Counted from the first letter of the stretch, positions 6,450 to 14,636 are shown. The stretch is 17,481 nt of DNA from Bacillota bacterium (GCA_023399035.1 JAEWQX010000230.1:1-17481); one strand, 5' to 3'. Notes: generated by a model from the letters alone, not told the origin. Made by a program: numbers and translations.

Positions 6450-7372
6450 AATTCCTCACCATCACATTCCTTAGAATTATTTAAAATCTTATTCCTCAAA
6501 ACCTTGAAATAATCATAATCATTAAACAAAAGCAGTTTTACATTTTTTTGTTTTTTATTAATTTTTACACATGACTTTTGATTAACTTCCATAGCTTTTT
6601 GTCCATCAACTGTTAAATATATTTTTTCTTCTTCATTTTCTGCATATATTTCTATAGTGCTGTCACCTTTAAGGACTATAGTCTGCATACTCTGAGTATG
6701 TGGACAGATAGGTGTTATGGTTATAAGCTCTAAATCAGGATATATTAACGGCCCCCCTGCCGAAAATGAATATGCTGTAGAACCTGTTGGCGTAGCTATA
6801 ATTAATCCATCACCCTTAAATGACGAATAAAATTTCCCATCTACATAGATTTTAAATTTTACCATTCTTGATAATGTTCCTCTTGCAAGGACTATATCAT
6901 TAAATGCATTTAATTTTTCTTTTTTAAAATCATACAGATGTGAACAGCCTTCTAAATTTTTTAACTCTTTGCAGCATACTATTCCGCATTCCATTAACTT
7001 TTTAAATTCGCCACTGCACTCCAGCATCATTCTTTCCTGAATTTCATATTCTTTATTTTTAAGCTTATTTAAAGCATTGTCAATATCTGATATTTCTATA
7101 CTTGATAAAAAGCCTAGATTCCCTATATTTATTCCAAAAATAACTCCTTGGAAATTTTCCTTGACCGATCTTGCTGCACCTAGAAGAGTCCCATCTCCTC
7201 CAAGTACAACAAGAAGTTCAACATCTCTTAAATCCTGTTTTTCAAGATCATAAGAATTAAAAACACGAATATCTTCTAAATTGAATACTTTTCTTATTTT
7301 GCTTATAACCATATTTAAGATTTTATTATCATTATCCTTTGACGGATTAATTGCAATACCAATATTTTTCAT
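6446..7372 (-). CDS. nadK: NAD kinase (ATP/polyphosphate-dependent)
   Basis: The product phosphorylates NAD to NADP. It shows the NAD kinase signatures: VVLGGDGTLL with D60, GINIGNLGFL near 80-89, the N158-D159 pair in AFNDIVLARG, and DGLIIATPTGSTAYSFSAGGP at 188-208. At 308 residues it is somewhat longer than the common 270-290. The extra length is largely a lysine- and cysteine-rich stretch at about 119-150 that holds C119, C129, C133, C134 and C143, just before the N-D motif. ATG at 7370-7372 follows a GGAGG site. The gap to tlyA is 17 bases, and the stop overlaps the argR start by four. B. subtilis does not carry nadK at this position; in clostridia this order appears normal as far as I recall. 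Confidence 0.96.
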   Translation of the reverse strand: MKNIGIAINPSKDNDNKILNMVISKIRKVFNLEDIRVFNSYDLEKQDLRDVELLVVLGGDGTLLGAARSVKENFQGVIFGINIGNLGFLSSIEISDIDNALNKLKNKEYEIQERMMLECSGEFKKLMECGIVCCKELKNLEGCSHLYDFKKEKLNAFNDIVLARGTLSRMVKFKIYVDGKFYSSFKGDGLIIATPTGSTAYSFSAGGPLIYPDLELITITPICPHTQSMQTIVLKGDSTIEIYAENEEEKIYLTVDGQKAMEVNQKSCVKINKKQKNVKLLLFNDYDYFKVLRNKILNNSKECDGEEF

Positions 7373-7389
7373 AGCCCCTCCAAAAGAAG

Positions 7390-8202
7390 TTAGATTTCTA
7401 TATGTGATGCTTCTACTACAGCATCAATGTCTTCTCTTACAAAACTGCTTTCCTTATCTTTGTTTTTGGTAAAGTATACAAGATATTCTCTATTTCCTTC
7501 TGGACCTTTAATAGGTGAATATCCTACTCCAAGTACGTTAAGGTCTTGTTCTAGTAAAAAGTCTATTATTCCATGAACAACTTCCTTATGAGTGCTTATT
7601 TCTCTTACAACACCTTTTTTACCTACTTTTTCTCTTCCTGCTTCAAACTGTGGCTTTATTAATGCTACAACTTCACCATCATCCTTAAGCAGTCCAAGAG
7701 TTGCAGGCATTATCTTTTTTAATGATATGAACGATACGTCTATAGATGCAAAGTCCAGCAAGTCATTATCTATATCTTCTGGAGTAACATATCTTATGTT
7801 AGTTCTCTCCATGCATACAACTCTTTCATCAGTTCTAAGCTTCCATGCAAACTGTCCATATCCAACATCTACTGCAAATACTTTTGATGCACCATTTTGA
7901 AGCATACAATCAGTAAATCCTCCTGTTGAAGCTCCAATATCCATACATACTTTTCCATCTAATGTTAAATCCCATGTCTTCATAGCTTTTTCAAGCTTTA
8001 ATCCACCACGGCTTACATATTTTAATGTATCACCTCTGTATTCAATATCACTATCTACGCTTACCTTTTCGCCGGCTTTATCAACCTTCTGCCCATTAAC
8101 GTAAACTCTGCCTTCCATTATGCATGCTTTTGCTCTTTCTCTTGAAGTAATTATTCCCTTTTCTACTAGAAGTATATCAAGTCTTTCCTTTTTTTCTGCC
8201 AT
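7390..8202 (-). CDS. tlyA: TlyA-family rRNA 2'-O-methyltransferase
   Basis: The 270-residue product belongs to the TlyA/HemA (YqxC) group, S-adenosylmethionine enzymes that add 2'-O-methyl groups to 16S and/or 23S rRNA; in mycobacteria loss gives capreomycin resistance. An S4 RNA-binding domain (about 6-65) is followed by an FtsJ-type methyltransferase domain with the SAM loop DIGASTGGF at 88-96. K69, D155, K183 and E239 fall where the K-D-K-E catalytic tetrad is expected. The annotation haemolysin is historical. ATG at 8200-8202 follows AAAGGAG, which overlaps the end region of dxs; the gap is 12 bases. Its place between dxs and argR is conserved in Firmicutes. Confidence 0.94.
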   Translation of the reverse strand: MAEKKERLDILLVEKGIITSRERAKACIMEGRVYVNGQKVDKAGEKVSVDSDIEYRGDTLKYVSRGGLKLEKAMKTWDLTLDGKVCMDIGASTGGFTDCMLQNGASKVFAVDVGYGQFAWKLRTDERVVCMERTNIRYVTPEDIDNDLLDFASIDVSFISLKKIMPATLGLLKDDGEVVALIKPQFEAGREKVGKKGVVREISTHKEVVHGIIDFLLEQDLNVLGVGYSPIKGPEGNREYLVYFTKNKDKESSFVREDIDAVVEASHIEI

Positions 8203-8214
8203 TATTTTCTCCTT

Positions 8215-10071
8215 TTAATCATAAAGTTCTAATATTGATTTTCTTATGCTTTCGCAGTCAAGCTTATATGCCTTATAAAGTACATCTACTTTTCCCTGTG
8301 GAACAAATTCATCATCATATCCTAATGATTTTATTTTTCCTGTGTATCCTATTTCAAGAAGATAATCTCTTACACAACTTCCAAGCCCGCCTTTAAGAAT
8401 ATTATCTTCAATTGTCATTATATTATATCCTTTATCTGCAATCTCTTTTATTAATTCCTTATCAATAGGCTTTATAAAAGTAGCATTTACTATTGTTGGG
8501 TTTATTCCCTGCTCATACAGCATATCCTTCGCATAAACTGCGTGCTGAACCATTTTCCCTGTGGCTATTATGCATGTTTTTGAACCTTTATTTATGATTT
8601 CCCACTTGCCGTATCTCACTTCATCTATAGGAGATATATTATCTATTATGTCTCCCCCTCTTGGATATCTTATAGCAACTGGCGAATTCTTTTCAAATGC
8701 CCATTTAAGAAGTATTTCAACTTCATCTATACATTTAGGAGCTACAATTGTCATATTAGGAATAAGTGATAAATATGATATATCCATTATTCCCTGATGA
8801 GTTTCCCCATCTTCTCCTACGATTCCTGCTCTGTCCACTGCAAACACTACAGGAAGGTTCTGAATGCATACATCATGTATTACCTGGTCAAAACCTCTCT
8901 GAAGGAATGTGGAATATACTGCAAATACAGGCTTTAATCCATTGCTGGCCATTCCTGCTGCAAGAGTGACTGCATGCTGCTCTGCTATTCCAACATCAAA
9001 GAATCTGTCCTTAAACTCTTTGCTGAAGCTATTTAATCCCGTTCCATCAGGCATTGCTGCTGTTATTGCAGTTATTCTTTTATCTTCTCTTGCAAGCTTT
9101 ATAAGAGACTGTCCAAATGCTTTTGAATAGCTATTTTTATGACTATTCTTTGATTCTCCGCTTTCCAGATCAAAAGGACTCACTCCATGATATTTGCATG
9201 GGCTTTTTTCTGCTAATGCATATCCTTTTCCTTTTTGAGTTATAGTATGTATTATTACTGGTCCATCAAATTCTTTTGCAACTTTGAAAACTTCAGTCAT
9301 AGCTGCTATATCATGCCCATCTATAGGACCTATGTATTTAAGTCCCATATTTTCAAATAGCATTGAAGGAACAACAAACTGCTTTATGCTGTCCTTAACC
9401 TTTGAAATCTTATCTGCTATATTTTTCCCCATGTTAGACTGATTTAGAGAATCATGGATTTCATGTTTAAGCTTATTATATCTAGGAGCCATTCTAAGCA
9501 TGTTAAGGTATTTAGATAAGCCTCCTACATTAGGTGAAATTGACATCTGATTATCATTTAAGACTATAATCATTTTTGTCTTTCTGAAGCCTACATCATT
9601 TACAGCTTCAAGAGCCATACCTCCAGTTAAGGCACCATCACCAATCACTGCAAGTACATGATAATTTTCTTTTTTTATATCTCTTGCCCTTGCTATACCA
9701 AGTGCTGCTGATATTGAAGTACTGCTGTGTCCAGTATCAAAATAATCATATCTGCTTTCATTTCTTTTTGGGAATCCACTCATTCCATTAAATTGTCTTA
9801 ATGTTTTAAATCCTTCTTTTCTTCCTGTTAATATTTTATAAACATAACTCTGATGGCCTACATCCCATACAATTTTATCCTTTTCAAAATCAAAAGCCTT
9901 AAAAAGACTTAAAGTAAGATCAACAACACCTAAATTAGATGATAAATGACCTCCTGTCTTAGAAACACTTTCAATTAAAAATTCACGTAATTCATCACTA
10001 ATTATCTCTGTATCTTTGTCACTCAGTTTTCTAATATCTCTAGGGAAGTCTAGACTATCTATTAATTTCAT
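8215..10071 (-). CDS. dxs: 1-deoxy-D-xylulose-5-phosphate synthase
   Basis: Dxs condenses pyruvate and glyceraldehyde 3-phosphate to DXP, the first step of the MEP isoprenoid pathway and a source for thiamine and pyridoxal in some bacteria. The 618-residue protein contains GGHLSSNLG near 40-48, the thiamine diphosphate motif starting GDGALTGG at 144-151 and ending around N172-N174, the catalytic Glu at 364 in DVGIAEQHA, and the DRAGIVGEDGETHQG segment at 413-427, so the three transketolase-like domains are complete. ATG at 10069-10071 follows an AGAGGAAA site. The gap to ispA upstream is 16 bases. Pairing with ispA places the start and the C15/C10 prenyl-chain step of isoprenoid synthesis in the same operon. 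Confidence 0.98.
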   Translation of the reverse strand: MKLIDSLDFPRDIRKLSDKDTEIISDELREFLIESVSKTGGHLSSNLGVVDLTLSLFKAFDFEKDKIVWDVGHQSYVYKILTGRKEGFKTLRQFNGMSGFPKRNESRYDYFDTGHSSTSISAALGIARARDIKKENYHVLAVIGDGALTGGMALEAVNDVGFRKTKMIIVLNDNQMSISPNVGGLSKYLNMLRMAPRYNKLKHEIHDSLNQSNMGKNIADKISKVKDSIKQFVVPSMLFENMGLKYIGPIDGHDIAAMTEVFKVAKEFDGPVIIHTITQKGKGYALAEKSPCKYHGVSPFDLESGESKNSHKNSYSKAFGQSLIKLAREDKRITAITAAMPDGTGLNSFSKEFKDRFFDVGIAEQHAVTLAAGMASNGLKPVFAVYSTFLQRGFDQVIHDVCIQNLPVVFAVDRAGIVGEDGETHQGIMDISYLSLIPNMTIVAPKCIDEVEILLKWAFEKNSPVAIRYPRGGDIIDNISPIDEVRYGKWEIINKGSKTCIIATGKMVQHAVYAKDMLYEQGINPTIVNATFIKPIDKELIKEIADKGYNIMTIEDNILKGGLGSCVRDYLLEIGYTGKIKSLGYDDEFVPQGKVDVLYKAYKLDCESIRKSILELYD

Positions 10072-10087
10072 AATATCATTTCCTCTG

Positions 10088-10960
10088 CTAACTTTCTCTA
10101 TTTAAAAGATCATATGTTAAATCCACTAAACATTGTGAACCAACAGTTAATGTTTTAAGCAACTCCACACATTCTCTGCTTAATGTTTCACAGAGTTCTC
10201 TGCATTTATCAAGTCCATAAACACTTATAAAATTAGTTTTATCATGTTCTTCATCCGCATGTATATTTTTGCCTAGAACATCAGCATCTCCTACAACATC
10301 TAGTATGTCATCTTTAATCTGAAAAACTAAACCTAATTTTTCCCCATATTCCCTTAAAACTTTTATATCTTCTTCACATGCCCCTGCAAGAATCGCACCT
10401 GCTACTATAGAAGCTCTTATAAGTGCTCCTGTCTTTTTTGCATGCATATACTCCAGCTCATCTTTTGAAATTGCTTTTCCTTCAGAAATGACATCTACAA
10501 CCTGGCCCCCTATCATGCCTTCTGCACCTGCTGAATATGCTATTTCATAAGCTGCCTTTAATGAATTGCCTCCATTTTTTATTGCATAATCCATCATTAA
10601 TATCATTGCTTCATTAAGAAGGTTATCTCCTGCGAGAACTGCAATATTTTCACCAAAAACTTTATGGTTTGTAGGTTTTCCTCTTCTTAAATCATCATCA
10701 TCCATGCATGGAAGATCATCATGAATAAGTGAATATGTATGGATCATTTCAATAGAACATGCCATTGGTAGTATGTTTTTATATTCATTTTTATAAATAT
10801 AATAAGATAATGCAAACAATATTGGACGTACTCTCTTTCCGCCTATATTTACACTATAGCTGCTTGCATCATATATTACTTTATTATATGTCCCTTTATT
10901 TTTGAAATAATTATCTAAATATTCATTGATATCTTTTCTTAAATCATTTATCAGTATCAC
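10088..10960 (-). CDS. ispA: Farnesyl/geranyl diphosphate synthase (short-chain polyprenyl synthase)
   Basis: The enzyme joins isopentenyl diphosphate to allylic primers, giving geranyl and farnesyl diphosphates for undecaprenyl phosphate and other lipids. I choose the GTG at 10958-10960 as the start, giving 290 residues, the usual family length. It has a GGAG 10 bases upstream inside xseB and overlaps the xseB end by 17 bases. An ATG at 11012-11014 would add 18 Lys-rich residues but has no RBS and lies deep in xseB. Motifs with GTG as residue 1: first Asp-rich motif DDLPCMDDDD at 81-90 followed by RRGKPTNHK, and second motif DDILD at 217-221. Both are complete, so the enzyme should be active. 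The product chain length is inferred from family membership. Confidence 0.93.
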   Translation of the reverse strand: MILINDLRKDINEYLDNYFKNKGTYNKVIYDASSYSVNIGGKRVRPILFALSYYIYKNEYKNILPMACSIEMIHTYSLIHDDLPCMDDDDLRRGKPTNHKVFGENIAVLAGDNLLNEAMILMMDYAIKNGGNSLKAAYEIAYSAGAEGMIGGQVVDVISEGKAISKDELEYMHAKKTGALIRASIVAGAILAGACEEDIKVLREYGEKLGLVFQIKDDILDVVGDADVLGKNIHADEEHDKTNFISVYGLDKCRELCETLSRECVELLKTLTVGSQCLVDLTYDLLNRES

Positions 10961-11168
10961 TTTCTTCAAACTCCACTTCTTTTTCATCTTTAACCATAGA
11001 AATTTTTCCTTCATATGCGTTAAGAGTCTTGTAAATCTTATTAACCAGCTTTACACCATTTTCATATGATTTCATAGAGTCTTCCAGGTTAAGTTCATCA
11101 TTTTCAAGGTTACTTAGTATTTCCTGAAGTTTAGATAACATTTCTTCATAACTTTCTTTTTTAGCCAT
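10944..11168 (-). CDS. xseB: Exodeoxyribonuclease VII small subunit
   Basis: The 74-residue product is the small subunit of Exo VII, a processive single-strand DNase that degrades from both ends; several XseB copies bind one XseA. The family pattern is visible: S-Y-E-E-M near the start, then a leucine-rich helical hairpin with LENDELNLEDSMKSYENGVKL (about 22-42) and an acidic tail. ATG at 11166-11168 follows TAGGAG. It starts 10 bases after the xseA stop and overlaps the ispA start by 17 bases, so xseA, xseB and ispA are probably translationally linked. Length is normal. Confidence 0.95.
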   Translation of the reverse strand: MAKKESYEEMLSKLQEILSNLENDELNLEDSMKSYENGVKLVNKIYKTLNAYEGKISMVKDEKEVEFEESDTDK

Positions 11169-11178
11169 TTTGCTACTC

Positions 11179-12378
11179 CTATTCTAATGGAATAAAATTT
11201 CCTTTAACATTTCCGTCTTTTAGAATTATATTTAACTTCTTTTCTTCATTCAACATATTTTTTGAAGTTATTATATTATTTTCATCATCTTCTATTATAG
11301 CATACCCTTTTCCTATAACCTTTATAGGATTATATGCAATTAGAAGGTTATTTAAATGCTCAATATTCTTCTTTTCTTTATTAAGTTTGGTCTTAATTGC
11401 AAAATTTAATCTTTCTTTAAGCTTATCAACTTCAATATATGAATTTGCAATAATACTCATTGGATAATGTATCTTTAATATTCTTTCAGCACTTTCCAAT
11501 TCAGTCCTGCAGTTCTTTAATTTATACTGGATACACTCATCAAGGTCTCTGCTCATAATATTTATATTATTTATTATCTCACTTTTTAGAGGAACTGCTA
11601 TTTCTGCTCCCTGAGATGGTGTTGCCGCACGAAAATCACTTACAAAATCACATATAGTATAATCTATTTCGTGACCTACTGCAGAAATTATAGGTATAGC
11701 AGAATCATAAACAGCCATAGCAAGCTCTTCTTCATTAAAATTCCAGAGCTCTTCTATTGATCCTCCCCCTCTTCCTACAATTATTACATCAACACTCTTC
11801 TTTTTGTTAAAGTATTCTATTCCTTCTATTACTTCTTTATATGCACCAATACCTTGAACCTTTGCTGGATAAAGTACAATATCCACACAATCATTTCTTC
11901 TTCTAGATACATTAATTATATCACGTATAGCTGCTCCAGTAGGCGAAGTTACAACTCCAATCCTTTTTGGATATTGTGGAATCATCATTTTGTGGTTTTC
12001 ATCAAAATATCCTTCCTTTGAAAGTTTTTCCTTTAATCTTTCAAATTTTATGAATAACTCGCCCTGGCCTTCCTTTTGAATCTCATCACAATAAATCTGA
12101 AAAGATCCAGTTGCAGGATAAATTGATGCCCTTCCATTTATTATGACTTCCATACCCTCTTCAAGCTTAAAATTTAAAAAGGCAGCATTTCCTCTAAACA
12201 TGACACAGTTTACTTTTCCCTTATCATCTTTAAGTGAAAAGTAAATATGTCCACTGCTATGATACTTTAAATTAGAAATCTCCCCTTTTACAGAGAGATT
12301 ATTTAAAATAAAGTCATTATCTAAAACTCTTTTAATGTAGTTCGTTACTTCAGATACGGTTAAAGTTTTAATCTTCAT
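11179..12378 (-). CDS. xseA: Exodeoxyribonuclease VII large subunit
   Basis: The 399-residue large, catalytic subunit of Exo VII. The N-terminal OB-fold (about 1-100) binds single-stranded DNA. The catalytic domain contains GVVTSPTGAAIRD at 141-153, GRGGGSIEELWNFN at 202-215 and the SAVGHEIDYTICDFVSDFRAATPS region from 232. A helical segment (about 265-345) should bind XseB. Length is near the lower end of the family range, with no motif missing. The ATG at 12376-12378 lies inside the folD end (11-base overlap) with an AAAGGA site only two or three bases away, which suggests translation coupled to folD rather than strong independent initiation. Confidence 0.97.
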   Translation of the reverse strand: MKIKTLTVSEVTNYIKRVLDNDFILNNLSVKGEISNLKYHSSGHIYFSLKDDKGKVNCVMFRGNAAFLNFKLEEGMEVIINGRASIYPATGSFQIYCDEIQKEGQGELFIKFERLKEKLSKEGYFDENHKMMIPQYPKRIGVVTSPTGAAIRDIINVSRRRNDCVDIVLYPAKVQGIGAYKEVIEGIEYFNKKKSVDVIIVGRGGGSIEELWNFNEEELAMAVYDSAIPIISAVGHEIDYTICDFVSDFRAATPSQGAEIAVPLKSEIINNINIMSRDLDECIQYKLKNCRTELESAERILKIHYPMSIIANSYIEVDKLKERLNFAIKTKLNKEKKNIEHLNNLLIAYNPIKVIGKGYAIIEDDENNIITSKNMLNEEKKLNIILKDGNVKGNFIPLE

Positions 12379-13216
12379 ATTCCTTTAAAGCCTCACATGC
12401 ATTTTTTATTAATAGAGTAGTTGTCAACGCTCCTACTCCTCCTGGAACTGGTGTCAAAGCACTGCATTTATCTATTACTCTGTCAAAATCAACATCACCT
12501 GTTATCTTTCCTTCGAAACGTGATGTACCTACATCTATAACAACAGCGTTTTCATTTACATAACTTTCATCGATAAATTTAGGACGTCCAATAGCAACAA
12601 CTAATATATCAGCTCTTTTACATACTTCTTTCAGGTTCTTAGTTCTTGAATGACATATTGTAACAGTTGCATTTTCATTTAATAATAGCTGTGCTACTGG
12701 TTTTCCTACAATATTGCTTCTTCCTAGTACAACTACATTTTTCCCATTTATATCAATATTTAAACTCTTTATTAATGTTAAAACTGAATTTGGTGTGCAT
12801 GGTAAAAATCCAGGCTCACCCATATATAATTTACCCTGGCTTTCGAATGTAAGACAGTCTATATCCTTTGTAACAGAAATCTCTTTAACTATCTTCTTTT
12901 CATCTAGATGTTTTGGGAGTGGCAGCTGAAGTATTATCCCCTGAACGCTTTCATCTTCATTTAACTTATGTATTTCATTTATTACATCTTCATCAGTAGA
13001 TTCTTCTTTTAAAACTACTCTTAAGAATTCTACACCAAGAGAAACTGCTGCTTTTTCCTGGCTGTTCATATAATATATAGAACCTCCATCTTCACCTACT
13101 AAAATCGATGCTATTTTAGGAACCTTAAGGTTATTTTCTTTTCTATTCTCTACAAACCTTTTAATTTCTTCCTTGACTTTTGCTGCTACTTCTTTTCCAT
13201 TTATTAATTGCCCCAT
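12368..13216 (-). CDS. folD: FolD: methylenetetrahydrofolate dehydrogenase, probably lacking cyclohydrolase activity
   Basis: FolD normally converts 5,10-methylene-THF to 10-formyl-THF through an NADP-dependent dehydrogenase and a cyclohydrolase step. The 282-residue protein has the family fold: the Y-x3-K segment region at 49-55, QLPLP at 97-101, the KDID motif at 117-120, GRSNIVGKP at 165-173 and TPVPGGVG at 255-262. Aligning by eye with E. coli FolD at a constant offset of one, Y49, Q97 and D120 match catalytic Tyr50, Gln98 and Asp121, but the catalytic Lys54 is Gln53 (codon CAG at 13058-13060). That lysine is required for the cyclohydrolase step, so this is probably a dehydrogenase-only enzyme. 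It is the first gene of the nine-gene operon, with GGGGA as its RBS. Confidence 0.95.
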   Translation of the reverse strand: MGQLINGKEVAAKVKEEIKRFVENRKENNLKVPKIASILVGEDGGSIYYMNSQEKAAVSLGVEFLRVVLKEESTDEDVINEIHKLNEDESVQGIILQLPLPKHLDEKKIVKEISVTKDIDCLTFESQGKLYMGEPGFLPCTPNSVLTLIKSLNIDINGKNVVVLGRSNIVGKPVAQLLLNENATVTICHSRTKNLKEVCKRADILVVAIGRPKFIDESYVNENAVVIDVGTSRFEGKITGDVDFDRVIDKCSALTPVPGGVGALTTTLLIKNACEALKEYED

Positions 13217-13290
13217 TTATTAATTCCCCGCTTTCTTATTTGCATTAAATTTTAATATTCTTATTTGAATATACTTTGCTCTATGTGTCT

Positions 13291-13319
13291 ATTTTAACTT
13301 TACTTTTATATTTTTTCAA
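13291..13319 (-). promoter_or_regulatory. SigA-like promoter of the folD-recN operon
   Basis: On the minus strand TTGAAA (13314-13319) and TAAAAT (13291-13296) are exactly 17 bases apart, five of six matches each to the consensus. The predicted start near 13284 gives a leader of about 70 bases before the folD ATG at 13216. It is the best candidate in the gap but is in very AT-rich DNA. Confidence 0.6.
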
Positions 13320-13617
13320 TAATTGTTTATATATATACATTCTTCATTTTGTTTCTATCAATATTTATTAATATTTATTTGAAATTTAATAAGCAAATAA
13401 TCTATAGAGTTCACAATTAGCAATAAATGCTTATCTTGTCTTATCATAACCTTTTATTTTTATCGTATAATATTTTATTTTTTTATGCAATTAATTGTAT
13501 ATCAGAAGTTAATTATTATATTTAATAATGTATGTGCACTAATTTTAAAACTTTGTTTCAAAAATTATTTATTATTTATAATAAGTATCTATACTATATC
13601 ATACTTTAAAGTTCATT
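13320..13617. other. AT-rich intergenic stretch between nusB and folD
   Basis: About 300 bases with no gene, no RNA gene signature and no riboswitch or T-box motif that I can recognise. It includes runs such as TATTTATTAATATTTATT and a weak inverted repeat (TAAGCA at 13390-13395, TGCTTA at 13428-13433). The A/T tracts upstream of the folD promoter might act as an UP element. Confidence 0.5.
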
Positions 13618-13651
13618 AAAAAAGATCTGATAAATAAACACTTATCAGACC
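13618..13651 (-). terminator. Intrinsic terminator of nusB
   Basis: On the minus strand GGTCTGATAA (13642-13651) pairs with TTATCAGATC (13624-13633), with one G:U pair and an eight-base loop, followed directly by six T residues (13618-13623). It begins 17 bases after the nusB stop and separates nusB from the folD operon. Confidence 0.8.
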
Positions 13652-13668
13652 TATGTTATGTATTATAC

Positions 13669-14064
13669 CTATTTTATTTTATCAAGTACTCCGTTAATAA
13701 ATGAAACACTCTTTTCATCAGAGTATCTTCTTGTAATTTCTAATGCTTCATTTATTGCAACATTTCTTGGTACATTTTCATCAAATAAAATTTCATATGC
13801 AGCAAGTCTTAAAATTGTAAGATTAACTTTAGAAATTCTGTCAATCTTCCAGTTTTGTAAGTTAGAAGATATAGCTTCATCTATAGCTTCCTTATTATTT
13901 TCAACCCCAATTAATGCTCTTTTAACGTATGTAAGATCAATTTCTTTTATATTTCCTTCGTAATTTTCAACGAAAGTTTCTACTACTTCTTCTACTGTAT
14001 CTTTACTTAAAGTCATTCCGAATAATAACTCCATAGTCTTTTCCCTAGATAATTTTCTATTCAT
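13669..14064 (-). CDS. nusB: Transcription antitermination factor NusB
   Basis: NusB, with NusE (S10), binds boxA RNA and supports antitermination during rRNA synthesis. The 131-residue, all-helical protein has the family start (MNRKLSREKTMELLFGM) and the C-terminal signature region with ILRLAAYEILF, RNVAINEALEI and the VSFINGVLDKI end. Length is normal. ATG at 14062-14064 follows AGGAGG with a five-base spacing. Terminators on both sides (14162-14193 upstream, 13618-13651 downstream) suggest it is transcribed on its own, unlike B. subtilis, where it lies between yqhY and folD with the same order. A weak promoter is at 14110-14137. Confidence 0.96.
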   Translation of the reverse strand: MNRKLSREKTMELLFGMTLSKDTVEEVVETFVENYEGNIKEIDLTYVKRALIGVENNKEAIDEAISSNLQNWKIDRISKVNLTILRLAAYEILFDENVPRNVAINEALEITRRYSDEKSVSFINGVLDKIK

Positions 14065-14109
14065 CGAATCCTCCTAAAATATATGTCATATTAATTATGT
14101 ACACTTAAC

Positions 14110-14137
14110 ATTATACACACTTTTTATATCTTTTAAA
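14110..14137 (-). promoter_or_regulatory. Weak SigA-like promoter of nusB
   Basis: A perfect TATAAT (14110-14115, minus strand) lies about 45 bases upstream of the nusB start, with a poor -35 (TTTAAA at 14132-14137, 16-base spacer). A TTGACT at 14158-14163 is too far for this -10. The call rests mainly on the -10 and on the terminator just upstream. Confidence 0.4.
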
Positions 14138-14161
14138 CTCATATCTTTATAAATACAAGTC

Positions 14162-14193
14162 AAATTAAACACCCTCTGAAATTTCAGAGGGTG
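14162..14193 (-). terminator. Intrinsic terminator of the asp23 gene
   Basis: A perfect 24-base palindrome at 14170-14193 (CACCCTCTGAAA and its complement) makes a nine-base GC-rich stem, extendable across the AAATTT centre. It is followed on the minus strand by TTTAATTT. It begins 10 bases after the asp23 stop. Confidence 0.75.
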
Positions 14194-14202
14194 AAAACTA
14201 AA

Positions 14203-14583
14203 CTATTTAGATTCATTTCCTTCTTCTTTTGGTAAGTAAATGTTCTGAACACAAATGTTGACAGAATCTACTTCTAGTCCTGTCATAGCTTCTACAGTCT
14301 TTTTAACATTTTCCTGCACTGCAGCTGCTAATTCATTAATCTTTCTTCCGTACTCAACTGCCACATTCATATCGATAATGGCTTTATCATCTTCTAGAGT
14401 TACTTTAGTCCCTTTTGCTACATTCTTTTTACCCTTGAATATATTTGTTAAGTTACCTGCTACACCACTTTGACTATCTATTATTCCATCAACTTCCTGT
14501 GCAGCTATTCCAGCTATAACACTAACTACTTCATCAGAAATTTTAACAATTCCGATATTTTCATCTTTATTTATATCTTCCAT
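14203..14583 (-). CDS. Asp23/Gls24 family envelope stress response protein (YqhY-like)
   Basis: A 126-residue Asp23/Gls24 (formerly DUF322) protein. I place the start at ATG 14581-14583, with GAGGAGG (14594-14600) 10 bases upstream; the ATG at 14614-14616 would put that RBS inside the coding region and add 11 odd residues. The family signature is clear: GIVKISDEVVSVIAGIAAQEVDG near 10-32, a DMNVAVEYG strand, and an ...GLEVDSVNICVQNIYLP end. Its location next to nusB matches B. subtilis YqhY, a cytoplasmic protein linked genetically to acetyl-CoA carboxylase control. Here accB and accC are not beside it. It has its own extended -10 promoter and a terminator, so it appears to be a monocistronic vegetative gene placed after a sporulation operon. 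Confidence 0.93.
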   Translation of the reverse strand: MEDINKDENIGIVKISDEVVSVIAGIAAQEVDGIIDSQSGVAGNLTNIFKGKKNVAKGTKVTLEDDKAIIDMNVAVEYGRKINELAAAVQENVKKTVEAMTGLEVDSVNICVQNIYLPKEEGNESK

Positions 14584-14636
14584 GCTATCTGAGCCTCCTC
14601 GGTTTTGTAATAACAAAACATGCTAATCTTATGTTC

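Noticed and set aside
10944..10960. Frameshift or fusion of xseB with ispA
   Set aside because: Both proteins are complete with normal ends; the overlap is a usual coupled arrangement.
11012..11014. ATG as ispA start
   Set aside because: No ribosome binding site, deep inside xseB, and it makes the protein longer than the family norm; the GTG at 10958-10960 fits better.
13217..13668. Riboswitch or T-box leader upstream of folD
   Set aside because: No conserved T-box or riboswitch motif, and no terminator/antiterminator pair in the predicted leader.
14614..14616. ATG as start of the asp23 gene
   Set aside because: The strong GAGGAGG lies downstream of it and serves the ATG at 14581-14583.
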